Shown here: positions 7,909-16,400 of the stretch, piece by piece
Numbering within the stretch: the first letter of the stretch is position 1
Layout of the letters: every line of letters begins with the position of its first letter
Source: Hymenobacter actinosclerus
GTDB taxonomy: Bacteria > Bacteroidota > Bacteroidia > Cytophagales > Hymenobacteraceae
NCBI RefSeq assembly: GCF_900111515.1
Contig: NZ_FOHS01000001.1
Location: 1,185,419 to 1,249,418 of the forward strand
Direction: 5' to 3'
Length of the DNA stretch: 64,000 nucleotides
The notes under the pieces: model-generated
Told to the model about the DNA's origin: nothing
Seen by the model: the letters and a program-made list of their open reading frames with translations, nothing else
Databases searched by the model: none
Program-made: the position numbers and the translations under genes

Positions 7909-9066
7909 GTGGCTTCTACTCCTTCATCTGCAACCACCCCCGCAAGCCCGGTACTAGCGGCGCTGGCCTGCAACCTCGACGCCGACCTGCTGACGGCTGC
8001 TTTTCCGCTGCTGGAGCAGGGGCGGGTAGCGGCGCTGGAGTGGTCGTTTGATGCGCTGTTTGCCGTGGAGCAGGTGCCCGAGTGGTTCCAGGAGCTGCTG
8101 CGCGCCTATAGCGCCCAGGGCCGGCTGCTGGGCCACGGGGTGTACTGCTCGCTGCTCTCGGGCCGCTGGACCCACGCGCAGCAGCAGTGGCTGACGCAGC
8201 TGCGCACCCTGGCCCGGCAGCTGCCCTTCGACCACGTGACGGAGCATTTCGGCTTTTTTACCGGCGCCAACTTTCACGCCGGGGCCCCGCTGCCCATTCC
8301 GTACACCAGCGCCACGCTGCGCCTGGGCCAGGACCGCCTGCAACGCGTGCAGGCCGCCTGCGAGTGTCCGGTAGGCCTCGAAAACCTGGCCTTCGCCTAC
8401 TCGCTCGATGAGGTGCGACGGCACGGCGAGTTTCTGGAAAAGCTGGTGGAGCCGGTGAATGGCTTTCTGATTCTGGACCTGCACAACGTGTACTGCCAGC
8501 TGCATAACTTCCGGCTGCCGGCCGACGAGCTGCTCGCGCTCTACCCCCTGCACCGGGTGCGGGAAATCCACCTGTCGGGCGGCAGCTGGGCGGAGTCGGG
8601 GCAGGAGCCGGGCCGCCAAATCCGGCGCGACACCCACGACGACGCCGTGCCGGCCGAAGTGTTCCAGCTGCTGAAGTGGGCCCTGCCGCGGTGCCCCAAC
8701 CTGAAGTACGTGGTGCTGGAGCAGGTGGGCGGGGCCCTACGCACGGCCCGCAGCCAGGCGCAGTTCCGGGTCGATTTTGGCCGCATGGAAGCGCTGGTGC
8801 AAGAGTACCAGAAGGGTTCGGCCCGGCAGCCCGGCAACGCCTTCCGGCCCCGGCTGCCTCTGGCGCCGCCGGGTCCAGTAATCGAGGACGAGCTGCTGCA
8901 CACTCAGCAGCGGCAGCTGGGGCATATTCTGGAAACGGCCGCTTCCTTCGAGCAGGCCCGGCAGCGGCTGCAAGCTTCCTCGTTGGCCCACACCGCCTGG
9001 CAAATCGAGCACTGGGAGCCGGCCATGCTGGAAACGGCCATCAGCATCGCCCAGAAGTGGCAGTAG
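7909..9066 (+). CDS. DUF692/MNIO-family iron oxidase with C-terminal extension
   Basis: 385-residue protein of the multinuclear non-heme iron-dependent oxidase family (DUF692; MbnB, TglH and ChrH type), which modifies cysteine or the C-terminus of peptides. Family signatures of the TIM-barrel appear in order: GHGVY, VTEHFGF, LENLAF, LDLHNVY, IHLSGG, DTHDDAVP and VVLEQVGG, supplying the His, Glu and Asp metal ligands. It starts with GTG at 7909. The barrel ends near residue 295; the remaining 90 residues form a Pro-rich linker and a helical segment. Usual family length is about 280-300, and many members need a separate partner protein, which is not adjacent here. Neighbouring substrates are the two CPACGMG peptides. 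Confidence 0.85.
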   Translation: MASTPSSATTPASPVLAALACNLDADLLTAAFPLLEQGRVAALEWSFDALFAVEQVPEWFQELLRAYSAQGRLLGHGVYCSLLSGRWTHAQQQWLTQLRTLARQLPFDHVTEHFGFFTGANFHAGAPLPIPYTSATLRLGQDRLQRVQAACECPVGLENLAFAYSLDEVRRHGEFLEKLVEPVNGFLILDLHNVYCQLHNFRLPADELLALYPLHRVREIHLSGGSWAESGQEPGRQIRRDTHDDAVPAEVFQLLKWALPRCPNLKYVVLEQVGGALRTARSQAQFRVDFGRMEALVQEYQKGSARQPGNAFRPRLPLAPPGPVIEDELLHTQQRQLGHILETAASFEQARQRLQASSLAHTAWQIEHWEPAMLETAISIAQKWQ

Positions 9067-9090
9067 GGTGGGGGTATTGCCAGTGACTAT

Positions 9091-9259
9091 GAATTAGATG
9101 AACTGACAGGTTAAGTTGGTACATAGAACGTCATTCAGAGCGGAGCGAAGAATCTCGCTCGAACAGCCGTTGGACGACTTCAGGCAAGATTCTTCGCTCC
9201 GCTCTGAATGACGTTCTGCATACCAATTTAGCTTGTCAGTTCATCTAGCTTCTAATTCA
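9091..9259. repeat. Long palindromic element (GTCATTCAGAGC type)
   Basis: Arms of about 70 bases form an inverted repeat. The outer part is GAATTAGATGAACTGACAGG; the inner core is GTCATTCAGAGCGGAGCGAA then GAATCTCGC. The reverse complement ends at 9259. It fills most of the 305-base gap between the MNIO and SDR genes and probably separates their transcripts. Confidence 0.82.
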
Positions 9260-9371
9260 CCCCAAATACCCCAACCACCACGCCCCGCACCATCCCTAAG
9301 CCCGGCCGTAGCAACGCTAGGCCCAGGTTTTTGCGTAAGTGGTTGACTGTTCTTTCAACCTCATACGCACC

Positions 9372-10394
9372 ATGACTGACAACGAAACCAACCTCAGCCG
9401 CCGCCGGGCCGTGAGCGGCCTGGGCGCCGCCGGCCTGGCCGTGGCCGCCGGGCCGCTGCTGGCCGCCGACGCCGCTACGGGCGGCAGCGGAGCCGCCGCT
9501 ACGCCCGCCGCCGAGCCGCTGCAAAACCCGCTCACCAAGTACCCGCGCCCACCCTTCAAAAAGCAGGAAACGCCCTGGCCGGGGCTGGCCTCCAAAATGG
9601 ACCCGCTGCCCGACCACGGCGAGCAGAGCTACAAAGGCTCGGGCCGCCTGAAAGGCCGCCGCGCCCTGATTACGGGCGGCGACTCGGGCATGGGCCGCGC
9701 CGCCGCCATTGCCTACGCCCGCGAAGGCGCCGACGTGGCCATCAACTACCTGCCCGCCGAGGAGGAAGATGCCCGCCAGGTTATCGACCTGATTAAAAAA
9801 GCCGGCCAGAAAGCAGTAGCCATTCCGGGCGACATCCGGGAGGAGGCGTTCTGCCAAAAGCTGGTGGCCGAAGCCGTGCGCCAGCTCGGCGGCCTCGACA
9901 TCGTGGTGAGTAACGCCGGCCGGCAGCAGCAGCGCCAGTCGATTCTGGACCTGACGACCGAGGATTTCGACGCCACGATGAAAACCAACATCTACGCGCC
10001 GTTCTGGATTATCAAGGCTGCGCTGCCCCACCTGCAACCGGGCTCCTGCATCATCGGCACCACCTCCGAGCAGGCCAACGACCCGTCGCCCAACCTTTAT
10101 GACTACGCCCAGACCAAGGCGGCCACCACCAACTACGTGCGCAGCCTGGCCAAGCAGCTGGCCCCGAAAGGCATCCGCGTGAATGGCGTGGCGCCCGGCC
10201 CCATCTGGACGCCGCTGCAAACCAGCGGCGGCGCGACCCAGGAGGACCTGGTGAAGTTCGGGGCCAAAACCCCCATGGGCCGCCCCGGCCAGCCGGTGGA
10301 GCTGGCCTCCATCTACGTGCAGCTCGCCGACCCCCAGGCCAGCTACGCCACCGGCCAAGTGTACGGGGCCATGGGCGGCAACGGCACGCCGTAG
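9372..10394 (+). CDS. SDR-family oxidoreductase with twin-arginine-like signal
   Basis: Short-chain dehydrogenase/reductase of the YghA/YhdF type, 340 residues from the ATG at 9372. The N-terminus has SRRRAV followed by a hydrophobic stretch, resembling a Tat signal, and a Pro-rich stretch with FKKQETPWPGLASKMDP as in this subfamily. The Rossmann motif GGDSGMGR, the NAG motif (VSNAGRQQQ) and the catalytic YxxxK (YDYAQTKAA) are intact. Substrate unknown; relatives act on aldehydes or alcohols. Its 3' end is duplicated at 11365-11514. Confidence 0.88.
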   Translation: MTDNETNLSRRRAVSGLGAAGLAVAAGPLLAADAATGGSGAAATPAAEPLQNPLTKYPRPPFKKQETPWPGLASKMDPLPDHGEQSYKGSGRLKGRRALITGGDSGMGRAAAIAYAREGADVAINYLPAEEEDARQVIDLIKKAGQKAVAIPGDIREEAFCQKLVAEAVRQLGGLDIVVSNAGRQQQRQSILDLTTEDFDATMKTNIYAPFWIIKAALPHLQPGSCIIGTTSEQANDPSPNLYDYAQTKAATTNYVRSLAKQLAPKGIRVNGVAPGPIWTPLQTSGGATQEDLVKFGAKTPMGRPGQPVELASIYVQLADPQASYATGQVYGAMGGNGTP

Positions 10395-10396
10395 CA

Positions 10397-10437
10397 CCTC
10401 ACCCCCCGGCCCCCTCTCCCCAGGGAGAGGGGGAGCC
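10397..10437. repeat. CCTCACCCCC-type hairpin repeat
   Basis: CCTCACCCCCCGGCCCCCTC followed by its partial complement GGGAGAGGGGG. The same unit recurs at 11516, twice inside the large ATPase gene (14951, 15109) and at the ends of the DUF559 cassette (18669, 19397). Confidence 0.75.
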
Positions 10438-10462
10438 TGATGATTGAACTTGATATGCGAAG

Positions 10463-10489
10463 CGCCCCGGCAACTGCCGGGGCGTTTTT
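10463..10489 (+). terminator. Rho-independent terminator after the SDR gene
   Basis: CGCCCCGGC / GCCGGGGCG stem with a short loop followed by TTTTT, placed 70 bases after the SDR stop codon. Confidence 0.85.
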
Positions 10490-10645
10490 GGTTGGTGTTG
10501 GCGGGGTTGACGACCTGGTTGGAATACCTGGATGGCCGGCAGGCGGCCGTATGGATTGTAAAGATGGGGGGGTACAGGAAGTAGTATGGGAGGCAACACC
10601 ATGAAGTTGTATTCGTACTTTGTCGGACACTAACTTTTTCATCCT

Positions 10646-11104
10646 ATGAATACTAAGTGCTTCTTGGTAATGCTGCTGGCCTTGGCCGGCACTGGTAGCG
10701 CCTGCTCTCCGGCCGATTCTAAACAGGAGGTGTCCTACTCGGACGTGGGAGCGGTTCAGTCGGCTGATGAAGCAGCTTCGGCCAGTACAGTTGAAGCAGG
10801 CAACTCAGGTGGCTCGATGGTTAACATACAGGATGCGGAAGACATTATCATCACCGGCAATGGGTCTACGCAAACCCGCACGGCGACGGGGCAGGACATC
10901 CAAGTGCTGGGCAACGACAACAAGACAACGTTTAAAGGGCAATGCCAAGAGTTCTACGTAGTAGGCAACGGCAACGTGATAGAGTTGGAAAACGTGGCCA
11001 GCATTCAGGTAACGGGCGACAATAACCGGGTAAAATGGTATGGCAAAGAGCCCACCGTCAACAACCTGGGTAAGGGAAACGTACTGGAATCGGCAGGCAA
11101 GTAA
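10646..11104 (+). CDS. DUF3060-type lipoprotein
   Basis: 152-residue protein with a lipoprotein signal (MNTKCFLVMLLALAGTGSAC, Cys20) and a Ser/Ala/Glu-rich linker. A small repetitive beta domain follows with successive IxxxGN/VxGNxN steps (IIITGNGS, IQVLGNDN, YVVGNGNVI, IQVTGDNNRV), the pattern of DUF3060 proteins and short beta-solenoids. Predicted to be anchored in the periplasm or outer membrane; function unknown. It is less GC-rich than its neighbours and lies between an SDR gene and a decayed copy of the SDR 3' end, so it probably arrived or was rearranged with that duplication. Confidence 0.75.
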   Translation: MNTKCFLVMLLALAGTGSACSPADSKQEVSYSDVGAVQSADEAASASTVEAGNSGGSMVNIQDAEDIIITGNGSTQTRTATGQDIQVLGNDNKTTFKGQCQEFYVVGNGNVIELENVASIQVTGDNNRVKWYGKEPTVNNLGKGNVLESAGK

Positions 11105-11109
11105 CTAGG

Positions 11110-11336
11110 TGAAATCTGGCGCTACGCCCGGCAGAGCGGCTACGGTGCTGACCAAACACGAAGACTTTTTGCGGCTGGTGTTGGCCGAGGGCTTCCCGCC
11201 CCTTGTGGTAGCCGTGCAAAACGCCCAAGTACCCGTTGCCCAACTTGCGGAGTTCCTGTTGGCCCGGTTGCCGCAGCTACGCGAGTTTCTGGGGGAGCAG
11301 CGGGAGTTTGGATTTATATTTTTACGGGTTGAGTAG
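11110..11336 (+). pseudogene. Remnant of a DUF5615/Mut7-C-like PIN toxin gene
   Basis: One frame reads EIWRYARQSGY (11111-11143); a shifted frame continues VLTKHEDFLRLV...GFPPLVVAV...ARLPQLREFL to the stop at 11336. Together they match the C-terminal half of DUF5615 PIN-like toxins (IWRYAR, TKDEDF, PPxVV). The N-terminal half is missing and a frameshift lies near 11144, so it is probably dead. A short ORF could still be read from ATG-like codons near 11109, but it would lack half the fold. No antitoxin gene remains beside it. Confidence 0.6.
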
Positions 11337-11364
11337 AACAGCCACAGCCAATTTCCAGGTGAGC

Positions 11365-11514
11365 AGCGGTGCCACCCAGAAGGACTTAGTGAAGTTCGGG
11401 GCCAATACCCAGCCGGTGGAGCTGGCCTCCATCTACGTGCAGTTGGCCGACTCGCAAGCCAGCTACGCCACAGGCCAGGTGTACGGGGCCATGGGCGGCA
11501 ATGGCACGCCGTAG
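11365..11514 (+). pseudogene. Duplicated 3' fragment of the SDR gene
   Basis: Encodes SGATQKDLVKFGA...QPVELASIYVQLAD and AMGGNGTP, nearly identical to the last 50 or so codons of the SDR gene at 9372-10394 (matching 10224-10394) but with an 18-base deletion (the KTPMGRPG region). The similarity continues into the downstream CCTCACCCCC repeat. No start or Rossmann fold is present, so it is a non-functional copy. Confidence 0.85.
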
Positions 11515-11577
11515 CACCTCACCCCCAGTTCCCTGTTCTCGGGGAGAGGGGGAGCGTGACGATTTTCGGTAATAAGA

Positions 11578-11610
11578 AAGGCCCCGGCGCGGTTGCGGCG
11601 GGGCCTTGTT
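11578..11610 (+). terminator. Terminator-like hairpin
   Basis: AAGGCCCC / GGGGCCTT stem with an internal GCGCGG/GC-rich loop, then TTGTTTG. It lies between the SDR fragment (plus) and the GHKL gene (minus) and corresponds to the terminator after the intact SDR gene. Confidence 0.65.
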
Positions 11611-11655
11611 TGTGGTAGGCCTTGTCTCTACTTATTCTACAATGCAATATACTCG

Positions 11656-13440
11656 TTAGAAATTATAAGAACTATTATTATTTGTTAGCTGCGTTAGCAG
11701 CCAATTGAGAGTCGAACTAGCACTGCTAATTACATCATTAAATGTTAATATCTTTATTTTTTCTCCAGGATCATATAATGAATCTATCTTCGATTTTCCT
11801 CCTAATACAATTATGTCAATAGCAGATCCTGTTAAAAACGGTGTTATTTCTTGTCTGTAATCTGCTGCTTGAGCAATATCTGTTCTGCTGAGACTATGAG
11901 ATGGTCTTTTAAATTCAATTAATAAGTAGTGGCCAAGAACATTCTGAGTCAAAAGTAGATCTGGTCTGTTGTTAGCATATTGCCCCTCATAGTGGTTTTT
12001 TCCAGTTATTCTTTTGACCACAGTTCTCAGTGTCACATTTGATGACATTATTGAGTATTCTGGTCCAAGTATCCAAAGGTTTGTTTCAATGGCTTTGTGT
12101 ATCTCCTTTTCCTCAGTTTTTGGGTCGTCTACTAGTTGTTGAAGTTTAGATAAAAAATTTAAGCGAGATGCCGTTTGTTTAGACATCATTGCTAATTCAA
12201 CTAAGCCAAATAGATTTAGTGCGTCGGCAAAGCTAGAGACGTCAGAATGTTGCGCTTTATCGAGTGCTTTTATTACCTCCCAATATTCATCTTTTTCTAT
12301 TGTGTCCAAAACTACACTTATAAGTGCTCTGATTTTTTGCTCTGGTAAAGAGTAAAAATTGTTTATTACTTTGTCTAGAGCCTTTTTAGCATAGTCTCTT
12401 TTGTATTCGGGTAATCTTTGTAATTCAATATGAATCTGCTTTTGCATTCTAGCTTTTGCTAGAGATATTTCATTTTTGTACGCATCTCTAATTGCGTTTT
12501 CAATCTTGTTACTTGCAAAACTGTGAAGTGCTGAGTAGGCGCGGCTATTCTCAATTACTGCTCCCCAATCTGCGGTTACATAATCTAATAATTCGTCAGC
12601 TTCAACTTCTCCATATAACTTCTTTAAGAGTTTAGAAGGTATATCAGGGTTATTCTTGTCAATATCAAAGAATGTGGGCTTACCCACTGTCTTGCCACCT
12701 ACACGTATAGATATACCTGGTTGACGCAGCTTGTGGCTAGTTTCGCTAAGTACAAATCGTAAATGGATATTGCCTAGGTCGCTAATAATTTCTTCGTAAT
12801 CGAATGATTTGCCTTTAACATCTGTGACATCAAGCTTTTCGTTGTTAACATATATGTTGAAATTGTCTTGACGTCCATATTCCATAATTAGTATCAATTT
12901 CAACTTGTCTGGATTTGGATATAATAAATTTTGATTTATATTATAGATTATTATAGTTGTGCCATCATCTTCATTGCAATCATATACTTCGATTGGAAAA
13001 TCTATGTCTTCAATATCCTTCCTTGCCTTGGATAACTCGTCTTTTTCGATAGTTAAAACTGTTTTCTTCCCTCTGGCTATGGTTTCTAGCCGCATTGTAG
13101 ACCCAACAAATAAGCCCGCAAATTTTCCTATTCCCTTTCGGCCTTTTACTAAACGTCCTATAGATGTATTGTCGCCCTTTCGCTCGCGTCTATTTCGAGC
13201 AATGGTCATGTATTCACTGCGGACTTCTTCTGTCGTCATTCCCGTCCCATCGTCCATGAAAACGACCTTAAAGTCGTCTGCATTAGGACTTGGTAGTAGC
13301 GGTAGAGATATCCAAACATTCTTAGAATCAGCATCCCAAGCATTGTCTACCAGTTCACGCAGCGCATGTTCAGATGAACGATAATTCTCGCCTAACAAAC
13401 CAGCTATTTTAGCGTCAACTTTAAATCGATTTGTAGACAT
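11656..13440 (-). CDS. GHKL ATPase fused to Shedu-like (DUF4263) nuclease domain, probable defence protein
   Basis: 594-residue protein. Residues 1-200 form a GHKL/Hsp90-MORC-type ATPase: N-box ELVDNAWDAD (about 29-38), DDGTGM (about 62) and GRKGIGKFAG (about 98). A long helical middle follows (about 300-440). The C-terminus (about 450-594) starts with EKEIHKAIETNLWILG and carries RPDLLL ... LIEFKRPS ... DIAQAADYRQ, a PD-(D/E)xK nuclease core (D, then ExK) as in Shedu/DUF4263. Shedu proteins are known anti-phage nucleases with varied N-terminal sensors; the GHKL fusion suggests ATP-gated activation (inference). The gene is strikingly AT-rich compared with both flanks, a sign of recent transfer. 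It stands alone, next to rearranged DNA. Confidence 0.8.
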   Translation of the reverse strand: MSTNRFKVDAKIAGLLGENYRSSEHALRELVDNAWDADSKNVWISLPLLPSPNADDFKVVFMDDGTGMTTEEVRSEYMTIARNRRERKGDNTSIGRLVKGRKGIGKFAGLFVGSTMRLETIARGKKTVLTIEKDELSKARKDIEDIDFPIEVYDCNEDDGTTIIIYNINQNLLYPNPDKLKLILIMEYGRQDNFNIYVNNEKLDVTDVKGKSFDYEEIISDLGNIHLRFVLSETSHKLRQPGISIRVGGKTVGKPTFFDIDKNNPDIPSKLLKKLYGEVEADELLDYVTADWGAVIENSRAYSALHSFASNKIENAIRDAYKNEISLAKARMQKQIHIELQRLPEYKRDYAKKALDKVINNFYSLPEQKIRALISVVLDTIEKDEYWEVIKALDKAQHSDVSSFADALNLFGLVELAMMSKQTASRLNFLSKLQQLVDDPKTEEKEIHKAIETNLWILGPEYSIMSSNVTLRTVVKRITGKNHYEGQYANNRPDLLLTQNVLGHYLLIEFKRPSHSLSRTDIAQAADYRQEITPFLTGSAIDIIVLGGKSKIDSLYDPGEKIKILTFNDVISSASSTLNWLLTQLTNNNSSYNF

Positions 13441-13477
13441 ATTGAGACTTTTATGATCTTAGAGAGTTCAGGCTAAG

Positions 13478-16400
13478 CTAAACATTATTTCCCGGCCCCC
13501 GCAACGCCTCCTTAATCCCGCTCAGCCCGCCCGTAATGCCTTCCAGCTTTTCCAGTAGCTGCAGGAGCTGGCCAGCGCCGGAGTTGCGCAGGTTGGCGCG
13601 GTAGGTGGTTTTGATGTCCTCCCAGCGCTGGGCATCGGCGGGCGTGAGCCAGCCCAGCAGCTCGCGGAGCTTGAGCAGGTTGGCCTCGGTGGCGCTGGTC
13701 AGGGTTTGGGCCTCGCTGGCGTAGTGAGCGGCCAGCAGGTCGGTTATTTCCTGGTCGTTCATCACGGGGCGCACCTTTTCGGCCAGCTTGTTCATGTTGC
13801 GGTACGAGCCCTGGAGCTTGAAGGGCGGCTCGGTGCGGTAGGCGTCGGCCTGGGCGGCGCTGGCGATGTAGGCGGCGTTTACCCGGGCCACTACGTCGCG
13901 CAGGCGCAGCAGCTGGCGCAGCACGGCCACGTACTCGTTCAGTTCCTCGGGCGAGTGGTTGCCCTCGAAGCTGAGGCCCTCGGCCGAGTTGGTTTCGGCC
14001 AGGCGCAGCAGCGCGGGCACGTCCTGGGGGCTCTGGGTGGCCAGGCGGGCCAGGGTGGGGTGGCTGGTGAGGGCGTTTTCGAGGTAGGAGAGGCGGAAAG
14101 CGGCCTCGGAGCCGGCCGTAAGGATGTCGCCGAGGTTATAGATGTCGGCGCGGTTGGCCAGCATGTCTGGCAGCTGGAACACGTCGCCGCTTTCGGTGTA
14201 GGGGTTGCCGGCCATCACCACGGCCACCTTGCGGCCCCGGAAGTCGTAGGTGCGGGGGCGGCCCCGGTACACGCCCTCAATCTGGCGCTGGGCGTCGCAG
14301 AGCGAGATAAACTTCTGCAAGAACTCGGGGTGGCAGTGCTGGATGTCGTCGATGTAAATCATCACGTTGTCGCCCATCTCGAAGGCCAGGTTCAGCTTCT
14401 CCAACTCCTGCCGTGCCCCGGCGTTGGGGGCCTGGGCCGGGTCGAGGCTGGTTACCGCGTGGCCGATGGCCGGGCCGTTGATTTTCATGAAGATGAGCCC
14501 CAGGCGGTTGGCCACGTACTCCATGAGCGTGGTTTTGCCGTAGCCGGGGGGCGAAATCAGCAGCAGCAGGCCCATCAGGTCGGTGCGCTTGCCCTCGCCG
14601 GCAGTGCCGATTTGCTTGGCCAGGTTGGCCCCAATCAGCGGCAGATACACCTGGTCGATGAGCTGGTTGCGCACGAAGGACGTGAGCACCCGGGGCCGGA
14701 AACTCTCCAGCCGCAGGGCCGCCGTAGCCTCAGCCACCCGCTGCTTTTTCAGGGCCTGGAAGGCTTCGAATTGCGGCACCGTGCGCTGGTCGTAGCGGAG
14801 CAGCCGGCGGCGGAAGGCGGGAAAATCGAGGAGGTAGTCGGTACCGTTGAGGCGCGGGTGGGTGCCCTGGAAGCCGGGGAGGGTTTCGCGGGTAGGCGTG
14901 GGCACGATGCGGGCGGCGTCGAAGGAATCGGTGAGGAGTAGGAGGGCCACCTCACCCCCCGACCCCCTCTCCTCGGGGAGAGGGGGAGCCTGACGATTGG
15001 TATCGTCGGAATCGTTGGGCGACTTCTCGTCTTCGTTTTGAGAAAGAGATGTTGATTGTGTTTTTAAAGTAGAAGTAGAACTCGGTGCCGAGCCGTCTGC
15101 TAACGACTGGCTCCCCCCTCTCCCCGAGGAGAGGGGGGCCGGGGGGGTGAGGTGCGACGCCGCCACCCACTGCCGCACCAGCGCAAACTGGGCCACCGGC
15201 TGGCCGCCCAGCGCCGCTACCGACTGCTCGAACAACTCGCCCGCCCGCCGCTCCTGGAGCTGCTGCTGAAACTGCCGGTACAGCTCGGCCGCCTCCTGGG
15301 AAATAGGGAAGGGGTTGTCAGTTGTCAGTTGTTGGTTGTTAGTGGTGGGCTGGTTTTTGGCGTCTTTCTTCTTGGTTTTGACTGGCTCGGGAATATCAAT
15401 CGGCTCAGTGGAAAGACCATTTTTAACTTTTAATCCTTCATTTTTAATTAAAGAGCTGAACAGGAATTCGCCCGCTTCCTGCACTTCATCCAGCGTGAAC
15501 AGGCCGGTTTGCTGGGCGAAGTGCTCGACGGCGGTTTGCAGCTCGATTTTCAGCGAGTTGAATTGCTGAGAATCGGGGAAGACTTGTAGCAGCGTGCTGA
15601 TGCCCTGGAGCTGGCGCTGCCAGTGGGCGCGCTGGGCGGGGTCGGCGAAGCGGAGCCAGAACAGGGCGGCGGCGGTGCGGGTGTCGGCGGGGTAGCGCAG
15701 CAGGTCGGCGGTGCGGGTGAGGCGCACCAGGGCCGCCAGCAGCTTGGCCGCGTCGTGGTCGTGGACGCCCTTGAGGTAGCCCTCGGCGTAGCGCGGGGCC
15801 ATAAACTGTTGCACGTAGGCGAGCAACTCGGCTTCGCTCAGGTGCGAGAGGTCGGTTACTGATAGCACGGCCGCGTGGCCGGCTTCGGGGTTGGCGGGGC
15901 GGGGGTGGTGGGCGGCTTGCAGAATGCGCCAGGCCAGGAACTCGGCCCGGTACACGTCGGGGCTTTCCGATACCACCGTCTGGTCCCACACCGGGCGGGC
16001 GGCCAGCAAGGCCTCATCTTCAATTCGCTGGAAAAAGTTGGTGCCGGTGAGGTGGTAGAATAGGGCGTCGTCGCGCTGCACCACGGTCAGCTCCAGCGGC
16101 TGGGTGTTCACGGTGAAGGCGTAGGGGCCTAATTTGATGGTCTGGCCGCCGTCGGCGTAGAGGTCGGCCCGGTCGCGGAGCTGGCGCACGGCGTTTTCGC
16201 GCAGGGTTTTCAGGCGGCTCTGCACGTCGTCGGCCTTCACCGGGTCGCCTAGCTCCAGCAGCTCGCGGGCGGTCTGGCGCACCTTCTCCACCATTAAATC
16301 CGCCGCGAAGTAGCCCCCGATATCGGCCACCGACTCTAGGCGGGCCAGGCGGCTCTGCACGGCTTTCAGCAGCCGCTCGGCCGATTGCAGCAGGGCCGAG

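Noticed and set aside
11656..13440. Sensor histidine kinase or MutL
   Set aside because: No dimerisation/His-box or MutL C-terminal features; the C-terminus has nuclease motifs instead.
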